A stretch of DNA of 5,901 nucleotides from an uncultured Eubacteriales bacterium (GTDB lineage Bacteria; Bacillota; Clostridia; Oscillospirales; Acutalibacteraceae). Positions within the stretch are counted from its first letter, which is position 1, and each line of letters starts with the position of its first letter. The notes under the pieces were generated by a model that worked only from the letters and a program-made list of their open reading frames with translations, made no database searches and had not been told where the DNA came from. Location: NCBI GenBank assembly GCA_900322105.1, contig ONYV01000085.1, positions 3,804-9,704 on the forward strand, written 5' to 3'. Positions 1-3,858 of this stretch are shown here, piece after piece. The translations under genes were made by a program, and so were the position numbers.

Positions 1-38
1 CAAGCAAGACGGTGCTTCGGAAGTTTCCGAGGAAGTCT
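1..38 (+). repeat. Hairpin element, copy A (right arm only, cut by window edge)
   Basis: This stretch matches the right arm of copy C (3774-3811) at 37 of 38 bases and that of copy B (531-568) at 36 of 38. The left arm would lie outside the window. The arm is also the reverse complement of copy B's left arm: bases 23-38 pair perfectly with 406-421, and pairing continues through 4-18 with 426-440. Copies A and B therefore form a long inverted repeat around the 68-377 element. Confidence 0.85.
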
Positions 39-67
39 ATTACTTCACAAGAGTTATAAGCCGTAAT

Positions 68-377
68 GGGAAATTTCTGCCTTAAAAAGTCAGCGCCGAT
101 CGGTGCATTTCGGTTTGAAAATATGTATATGGTGTGATACAGGCAAAGCGTTTTGTGTAACAGACAGCAGAAATGCTGCGGTTCTTTGGCAGGAAACAGC
201 GTTTCCGAGTCGGGGAGGAACGTTTCAGACGGCAAATGCACAAGGGTGTTTTGAAGCGTTATCAGACAAGTGCTCAGACGATGCTGTGAAACAGAGCAAA
301 ACGTTCAGAGTGTTGATGCAAAGAATACAGACAGGTTGACCTGTACAAACGGCGCTGACTTTTTAGGGCGGAAATCC
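68..377 (+). repeat. Second inverted-repeat element, closed by a 26-bp stem
   Basis: Bases 73-98 pair with 350-375 over 26 positions. The inner 16 (83-98 with 350-365) are perfect Watson-Crick, and the only departures are T78/G370 and T82/G366. Both are U-G wobbles in a plus-strand RNA but A-C mismatches in a minus-strand RNA. The interior (99-349) has small hairpins: CAGCA-GAAA-TGCTG at 165-178 (a GNRA-type loop), GGAAAC-AGC-GTTTCC at 192-206, and the palindrome ACAGGTTGACCTGT at 331-344. Single 7-8 bp matches inside (103-110 with 234-241; 149-155 with 297-303) are near chance level. There is no transposase or credible protein inside. It could be a MITE-like element or a structured RNA. Its ends do not resemble the copy A/B/C family. 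Confidence 0.75.
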
Positions 378-400
378 GACGGCGGTTTTCACACACTTTT

Positions 401-568
401 ACAGTAGACTTCCTCGGAAACCGGAGAAGTGCCGTATTGCGCCGGATATTTTGTGCAGGGCGAAGCGTCTCGAGTGCAGCACTACTTGGTGTAATGCAAG
501 GGAGAGACACAAAGCCCGGCGCAAAAGAGACAAGCAAGACGGTGCTTCGGAAGTTCCCGAGGAAGTCC
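401..568 (+). repeat. Hairpin element, copy B (complete, long form)
   Basis: The left arm 407-435 pairs with the right arm 539-567, with one A-C mismatch (418/556), a symmetric 4x4 internal loop (422-425 opposite 549-552) and tandem wobbles T430-G544 and G431-T543. The stem continues with 437-440 against 534-537. Inside is an extra module: TTGCGCCGG at 437-445 pairs perfectly with CCGGCGCAA at 516-524, followed by TTTGTG at 450-455 with CACAAA at 508-513. Copy C lacks this module. Left-arm identity with copy C is about 37 of 42 bases (401-442 against 3724-3765). No protein is encoded. This is a small non-coding mobile element or a transcribed structured RNA. Confidence 0.85.
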
Positions 569-623
569 GGTAAAGAGCCTTCTGATAATGATAACAACAG
601 CGATTCCGCTTTGGGTGCAGCCT

Positions 624-637
624 GAAAAATATTTTTC
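624..637. repeat. AT-rich palindrome
   Basis: GAAAAATATTTTTC is a perfect 14-base palindrome, flanked by GCAG (617-620) and CTGC (637-640), which could extend it as a hairpin. It lies just past the GNAT terminator in that gene's direction and may be a back-up transcription stop. Its function is unproven. Confidence 0.3.
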
Positions 638-661
638 TGCCCCACCGAAAAAAGGACAAAC

Positions 662-688
662 AAAAAAGCCGCAAAAAATGCGGCTTTT
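662..688 (-). terminator. Intrinsic terminator of the GNAT gene
   Basis: On the minus strand, AAAAGCCGCA pairs with TGCGGCTTTT (679-688 with 664-673) around a five-base T loop, and six T's follow on the minus strand (667-662). It sits about 45 bases past the GNAT stop codon. Read on the plus strand, the same hairpin is followed by only four T's, so it would terminate weakly in that direction. Confidence 0.85.
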
Positions 689-733
689 CATGTTCGTTAT
701 ATACAGTGGCTCTTTCAGCGGCGAAACGATCGT

Positions 734-1216
734 TTACACCAAAGAAAAATAATACGGACAAATGTTTTCATAGCGGCCATCCTTCATGCGAAACCCGTTC
801 GGGATCGTTCCGAGAGGATGAAAACCTAAGCGTTCATAAAGAGTCCGTGCGTTTGTATTGCTTTCCGCTACGGCGTCAAATTGAAGGATGCGGTAGTTCA
901 TGGCTCTGGCGATCATGATGCAGTGCTTGACAAGAGCCTCGCTGATCTGTGTTTTGTTCTGATCCTGAGAAAGCGCAAAGCTGGCGCTGCATATATGACC
1001 GCAGCGTCCGACATTGCTCGGATGCAGGATATACAGACCGCAGAGGTTTCCCTGCTCGTCCAGATAGATCCCTGTGAAATCCTGAGCGGCAAAGAATGCG
1101 GCGCCCGATTTCGTGTCCAACAGTTCCTCTTGCGGGAAAGTGTCCCCTTCCCTGACGATCTCGTTCCAGACGCTGATCATCTTGGGAAGATCGTTTTTGT
1201 GATAAGCTCGAATCAT
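734..1216 (-). CDS. GNAT family N-acetyltransferase
   Basis: A 160-residue protein with the single-domain GNAT fold, expected to be cytosolic and to move an acetyl group from acetyl-CoA to an unidentified amine. The N-terminal IRAYHKNDLPKMISVWNEI is the usual strand 1/helix 1 of the family. The central strands hold LYILHPSNVGRCGHICSASF (61-80). The C-terminal motif B reads ESNTNARTLYERLGF (118-132), and the protein ends with an NICPYY motif (151-156). The acetyl-CoA pyrophosphate loop, normally R/Q-x-x-G-x-G/A, is degenerate: residues 86-92 read QNKTQIS and both glycines appear replaced. CoA binding may be altered or activity reduced. The ATG at 1216 is supported by AGGGGGA (1224-1230) seven bases upstream. 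The gene has its own promoter and terminator, so it is probably monocistronic. Substrate unknown. Confidence 0.9.
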   Translation of the reverse strand: MIRAYHKNDLPKMISVWNEIVREGDTFPQEELLDTKSGAAFFAAQDFTGIYLDEQGNLCGLYILHPSNVGRCGHICSASFALSQDQNKTQISEALVKHCIMIARAMNYRILQFDAVAESNTNARTLYERLGFHPLGTIPNGFRMKDGRYENICPYYFSLV

Positions 1217-1238
1217 TGTGCTGTCCCCCTATAGCAAA

Positions 1239-1269
1239 ATTATCGTACTATATATTATATCACGATAAT
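1239..1269. promoter_or_regulatory. Inverted repeat flanking the GNAT -10 box (possible operator)
   Basis: ATTATCGT (1239-1246) and ACGATAAT (1262-1269) are perfect inverted 8-base arms, 23 bases centre to centre. They bracket the -10 hexamer, with one arm just upstream of it and the other at about +2 to +9. Only one arm would be transcribed, so an RNA hairpin is unlikely and a dimeric repressor site is the natural reading. A second palindrome, AGAATC-G-GATTCT, lies at 1282-1294 by the -35 region. Confidence 0.45.
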
Positions 1270-1282
1270 CTGAAATAATCGA
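1254..1282 (-). promoter_or_regulatory. SigA-type promoter of the GNAT gene (extended -10)
   Basis: On the minus strand, TGATATAAT (1262-1254) is a perfect -10 hexamer with the extended TG element. The hexamer 17 bases upstream, TCGATT (1282-1277), is a poor -35, which an extended -10 can offset. Transcription should start near 1247, about 30 bases before the ATG. Confidence 0.7.
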
Positions 1283-1394
1283 GAATCGGATTCTTCACTA
1301 TTAGAGTGGAAATTCAGTTCAGTTTCTTACATTCGTGAAATCAGGCGGTTTTGACTGTGATAAGGCAGCGATAGTGTATTTGCTGTAAGGAAGT

Positions 1395-3224
1395 CTATTG
1401 TCCGAAATAAATATGGTACCAGACTAAAAAGACGTAGATCGTCCAGACCTTGCGGCTGTTGTCCTCTTTGCCGTTAAAATGGTCGTCCAGATAGGAAATG
1501 ATGAGATCGGTGTTGAAAAACTGCTTTGCCGTATCGGACTCAAACATTTCCCTGACGATGCGGTAGTATTTTTCATCCTTCAGCCACACTCTTGTAGGAA
1601 CAGGAAAGCCTAATTTTTCTTTCTGAGCGGTCGCCTTTGGCAGATGGCGGAGCGCCGCCATACGCATGGCATATTTGGTTGTGCCGTGAGCAATGCGGTA
1701 TCTGGTTGGGATGGTTCTTGCTACTTCAAACACCTTTTTGTCTAAAAACGGCACACGAAGCTCCAGTGAATTTGCCATGCTCATGCGGTCGGCTTTCAGC
1801 AGGATGTCGCCCACCATCCAGAGGTTGATGTCAAGATACTGCATTTTCGTTTCTTCGTCATATCCCTTCACCCTGTCGTAGAAGCGTTTGCAGAGATCCT
1901 GCGGTCGGGTAACGATAGACGGGTCTTTGAGGATCATTTTCTTTTCCTCATCGTCATACATAAAGGCGTTGCCGATAAACTTATCCTCTGTTTTTCTGGC
2001 GCCTCTGAGGATATAGCCGCGTCCTTTGATGTGCGGCCATTTCTTGGCTTTTCTTGCAAGGAAATACCGTACCTTTTGCGGAATGATGCGCTGATAGACT
2101 TTGAACACATGAGGTTCGTTATAGACGGTGTAGCCGCCGAACAGCTCGTCAGCGCCTTCTCCTGACAGCACGACTTTTACATATTGGCTCGCAAGCTTTG
2201 AAACGAAATACAGCGCAATACAGGACGGATCGGCAAGCGGCTGATCCATCTGATACTGCACCTTCGGTACAGCGTCCCAGAATTCTTCCGATTTGATCAG
2301 GTGTGTATGATGCTCCACGCCGATCTTGCTTGAAAGTCCCTGCGCCCAACTGATCTCGTTGTAGTGCTCTCCGAAGTCAAAGCCGACAGTGAAGGTCTTC
2401 TGATCGGCAAAATAGGACGCAACGTAGCTGGAATCAACGCCGCTGGACAGAAAACAGCCCACTTCAACGTCACTGATCTTGTGGGCGTTGACGGAATCCT
2501 CAAAGGCGGCTTCGATCTTGTCCACCGCTTCCTGCTCCGTCATATTTTCGTTCGGCTCGAAGGTCGCTTCAAAGTATCTTGTTATTTTTACTTTGCCGTC
2601 ACGGTACCATAGATAGTGTCCGGGCAGCAGGCAGTAAATATTTTCAAAAAAGGTCTCAGGCGGCACAACATACTGGAACGACAGATAATTGTCCAGCGCC
2701 TTGGCGTTGAACTTCTTGTGATAATCAGGATGCTGCAGGATGCTTTTGATCTCGGAAGCGTAGATCAGTTCGCCTTCTGCGACGGTGTAGTGCATGGGCT
2801 TGATGCCGAAAAAGTCTCTTGCGATAAATACGGAATGATCCTTTGTGTGATAGATCGCAAAGCCGAACATCCCTCTCAGACGGTACAGCAGTTTTTCGCC
2901 CCATTCTTCAAAGCCGTGGATCAGCACCTCAGAGTCCGATTCGGTAGAAAAGGTGTGCCCGAGAGTCAGAAGCTCACTTCTCAGTTCCCGATAGTTATAG
3001 ATCTCTCCGTTAAAGGTCAGCACCATCGTTTTGTCCTCGTTAAAGATTGGCTGATGTCCCTTGTCAAGGTCAATGATGCTTAGTCTGCGAAAGCCCATTG
3101 AAATATAATCGTCACTGTAAAAGCCTGCGCTGTCCGGTCCTCTGTGGGTGATAACGTCTGTCATTTTTTTGAGCGTTTCTGTTCCTTCCTCTTTTTTTCC
3201 TGTAAATCCGCATATTCCGCACAT
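1395..3224 (-). CDS. asnB: Asparagine synthetase, glutamine-hydrolysing
   Basis: A cytosolic enzyme that makes asparagine from aspartate, ATP and glutamine through a beta-aspartyl-AMP intermediate, with ammonia channelled from the glutaminase site. The 609 residues are normal for the Firmicutes AsnB/AsnO group. The N-terminal class II glutaminase domain (about 1-210) starts with the nucleophile Cys2, exposed after Met removal, in MCGICGF. It has HRGPDS (27-32), RRLSIIDL (46-53), the oxyanion motif NGE (72-74) and D97 in ESDSE. The C-terminal synthetase domain has the ATP PP-loop SSGVDSS (260-266), the SGEGADELFGGY motif (354-365) and the helix DILLKADRMSMANSLELRVP (473-492). All key residues are present. 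The start at 3224 has AAGGAG ten bases upstream (3235-3240). The stop is TAG, and I see no convincing terminator between it and the GNAT promoter. It is transcribed divergently from the DUF4250 gene. Confidence 0.96.
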   Translation of the reverse strand: MCGICGFTGKKEEGTETLKKMTDVITHRGPDSAGFYSDDYISMGFRRLSIIDLDKGHQPIFNEDKTMVLTFNGEIYNYRELRSELLTLGHTFSTESDSEVLIHGFEEWGEKLLYRLRGMFGFAIYHTKDHSVFIARDFFGIKPMHYTVAEGELIYASEIKSILQHPDYHKKFNAKALDNYLSFQYVVPPETFFENIYCLLPGHYLWYRDGKVKITRYFEATFEPNENMTEQEAVDKIEAAFEDSVNAHKISDVEVGCFLSSGVDSSYVASYFADQKTFTVGFDFGEHYNEISWAQGLSSKIGVEHHTHLIKSEEFWDAVPKVQYQMDQPLADPSCIALYFVSKLASQYVKVVLSGEGADELFGGYTVYNEPHVFKVYQRIIPQKVRYFLARKAKKWPHIKGRGYILRGARKTEDKFIGNAFMYDDEEKKMILKDPSIVTRPQDLCKRFYDRVKGYDEETKMQYLDINLWMVGDILLKADRMSMANSLELRVPFLDKKVFEVARTIPTRYRIAHGTTKYAMRMAALRHLPKATAQKEKLGFPVPTRVWLKDEKYYRIVREMFESDTAKQFFNTDLIISYLDDHFNGKEDNSRKVWTIYVFLVWYHIYFGQ

Positions 3225-3234
3225 ATATTTCCTT

Positions 3235-3267
3235 CTCCTTCCGTGAACGGGATCGCTCCCTTGTCAC
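3235..3267 (-). promoter_or_regulatory. asnB ribosome binding site with adjacent GNRA-capped hairpin
   Basis: The Shine-Dalgarno AAGGAG occupies 3240-3235. Two bases upstream in the mRNA, bases 3267-3243 can fold as GTGA-CAA-GGGA-GCGA-TCCC-GT-TCAC, two four-pair stems around a small internal loop, capped by the GNRA loop GCGA. The position suggests an effect on translation or mRNA stability. It does not itself sequester the Shine-Dalgarno site. Confidence 0.45.
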
Positions 3268-3302
3268 CTGCACGATCACAAAAACTGACAGTTCGCTGAT
3301 GA

Positions 3303-3391
3303 GATCATGCGGATGAGATCTTCCTTTATAGATAGTATCGGTATATACAAAATACAATTATGCATGATCCATCATGGGGTCACGCATGATC
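3303..3391 (-). promoter_or_regulatory. Three GCATGATC motifs in the asnB leader
   Basis: GCATGATC occurs at 3362-3369 and 3384-3391 (direct, 22 bases apart, about two helical turns) and inverted as GATCATGC at 3303-3310. All lie downstream of the predicted asnB start point near 3393. In the mRNA, the inverted copy can pair over eight bases with either direct copy. In addition, 3371-3376 (ATCATG on the plus strand) can pair with the core of either neighbour. The mutually exclusive stems could form an RNA switch. The 22-base phasing also suits a protein operator. Confidence 0.45.
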
Positions 3392-3399
3392 GCAGGAAT

Positions 3400-3428
3400 A
3401 TTCTACCACAATGACGGAAAACTTGCAA
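3400..3428 (-). promoter_or_regulatory. SigA-type promoter of asnB
   Basis: On the minus strand, TTGCAA (3428-3423) and TAGAAT (3405-3400) are separated by exactly 17 bases. The start point is predicted near 3393, giving a leader of about 170 nt before the asnB ATG. I saw no T-box signature or terminator with a U-run in that leader. Confidence 0.7.
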
Positions 3429-3473
3429 TATGATTTTTATAAATGATAGTTTTCCTGCATTTTCGAGAAAAAC

Positions 3474-3502
3474 TTGCAGAAGCAGAAAAAATACATTATA
3501 AT
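3474..3502 (+). promoter_or_regulatory. SigA-type promoter of the DUF4250-dehydratase unit
   Basis: TTGCAG (3474-3479) and a perfect TATAAT (3497-3502) are separated by 17 bases. The expected start point is near 3509, about 30 bases before the ATG at 3540. It is back to back with the asnB promoter, with about 45 bases between the two -35 boxes. Confidence 0.85.
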
Positions 3503-3539
3503 ATCCAGTGTAATGACTGTGATACAGGAGATGCTGTTT

Positions 3540-3716
3540 ATGAATATGCCCCAAGACCCGTTTATACTGTTCTCTTTTGTCAATACTCAGCTTAGAGATC
3601 ACTATGCTTCTCTGGAAGAATTTTGCAGGGCAAACTGCTGTGAGATGCAGGATATCTGCGACAAATTGTCGTCAGCAGGCTTTGAGTATGACTCTGCGCT
3701 GAATAAGTTTTGCTGA
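3540..3716 (+). CDS. DUF4250 family small protein
   Basis: A 58-residue protein, the usual size for this family of small Firmicutes proteins of unknown function. It begins MNMPQDPFILFSFVNTQLRD and ends FEYDSALNKFC. The PQDP opening, the SFVNTQLRD segment, the acidic SLEEF helix (24-28) and the late GFEYD are what I recognise as DUF4250. There is no signal peptide or membrane segment, so it is presumably cytosolic. The start at 3540 is chosen because GGAG (3527-3530) lies nine bases upstream. The ATG at 3531 abuts that site, and the in-frame TTG at 3474 is the promoter -35 box itself. Four cysteines (29, 33, 34, 40) plus a C-terminal Cys58 are many for its size. It is the first gene of a probable unit with the dehydratase gene 142 bases downstream. 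No terminator lies between them. Confidence 0.88.
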   Translation: MNMPQDPFILFSFVNTQLRDHYASLEEFCRANCCEMQDICDKLSSAGFEYDSALNKFC

Positions 3717-3723
3717 CGCTGAA

Positions 3724-3815
3724 ACAGCAGACTTTCTCTGGAACCGGAGAAGTGCCGTATTACGCAGAAGAGACAAGTAAGACGGTGCTTCGGAAGTTTC
3801 CGAGGAAGTCTGATG
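3724..3815 (+). repeat. Hairpin element, copy C (short form) between DUF4250 and the dehydratase gene
   Basis: The left arm (3725-3763) pairs with the right arm (3777-3815) around a loop of about 13 bases (3764-3776). The paired arms contain a 4x4 internal loop (3745-3748 opposite 3792-3795), four U-G or G-U wobbles (3735/3805, 3741/3799, 3753/3787, 3754/3786) and three single mismatches. Relative to copy B the inner module is missing, with the junction at a shared GCGC/CGC sequence. Pair 3762/3778 is A-T where copy B has G-C (439/535), a covarying pair. There is no U-run after the hairpin, so it is not an intrinsic terminator. In the mRNA it would be an intercistronic hairpin ending about 43 bases before the dehydratase start. 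Confidence 0.88.
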
Positions 3816-3817
3816 AT

Positions 3818-3834
3818 TCAGATCTGATATATCA
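3818..3834. promoter_or_regulatory. Two overlapping 10-base palindromes upstream of the dehydratase gene
   Basis: TCAGATCTGA (3818-3827) and TGATATATCA (3825-3834) are perfect palindromes sharing three bases. They lie between copy C and the dehydratase start. A protein-binding site is possible, but I found no good promoter here for it to control. Confidence 0.25.
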
Positions 3835-3858
3835 AAAAGAAACGGATAGAATAAAGCT

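Larger units (their letters stand above)
1..733. other. Gene-free, repeat-rich intergenic region
   Basis: No open reading frame here looks like a real protein. The candidates lie inside inverted repeats, lack a Shine-Dalgarno site, and translate to low-complexity, family-less sequence. The content is three inverted-repeat elements (1-38, 68-377, 401-568), an AT-rich palindrome (624-637) and the GNAT gene terminator (662-688). Bases 39-67, 378-400 and 569-623 show nothing I can name. No good SigA promoter was found on the plus strand: TATAAG at 55-60 has no matching -35 box. Confidence 0.7.

Noticed and set aside
55..60. TATAAG as a -10 box for a plus-strand RNA through the 68-377 element
   Set aside because: No acceptable -35 hexamer lies at 16-18 bases upstream, where the sequence is the copy A arm.
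103..241. Pseudoknot from GTGCATTT (103-110) with AAATGCAC (234-241)
   Set aside because: A single 8-bp match within 250 bases is expected about once in two tries by chance, and no second sequence is available to test it.
103..339. Plus-strand reading frame of 78 codons starting at GTG
   Set aside because: It lies wholly inside the 68-377 inverted-repeat element, has no Shine-Dalgarno, and resembles no family I know.
1..568. CRISPR array
   Set aside because: The repeats are too few, irregularly spaced, and are arms of hairpins, not direct repeats with unique spacers. There are no cas genes.
274..761. Overlapping minus-strand frames and the plus frame 437-625 across the repeats
   Set aside because: They run through the inverted-repeat arms and the GNAT terminator, overlap each other in several frames, and have low-complexity sequence.
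1389..1399. GGAAGTCTATT at the asnB stop codon, matching the edge of copy A (31-41)
   Set aside because: Only 11 bases match and they lie in asnB coding sequence and stop. There are no other arm sequences nearby, so it is most likely chance.
2616..3083. Plus-strand frame of 155 codons inside asnB
   Set aside because: It is antisense to the conserved glutaminase domain, with no ribosome binding site or family match.
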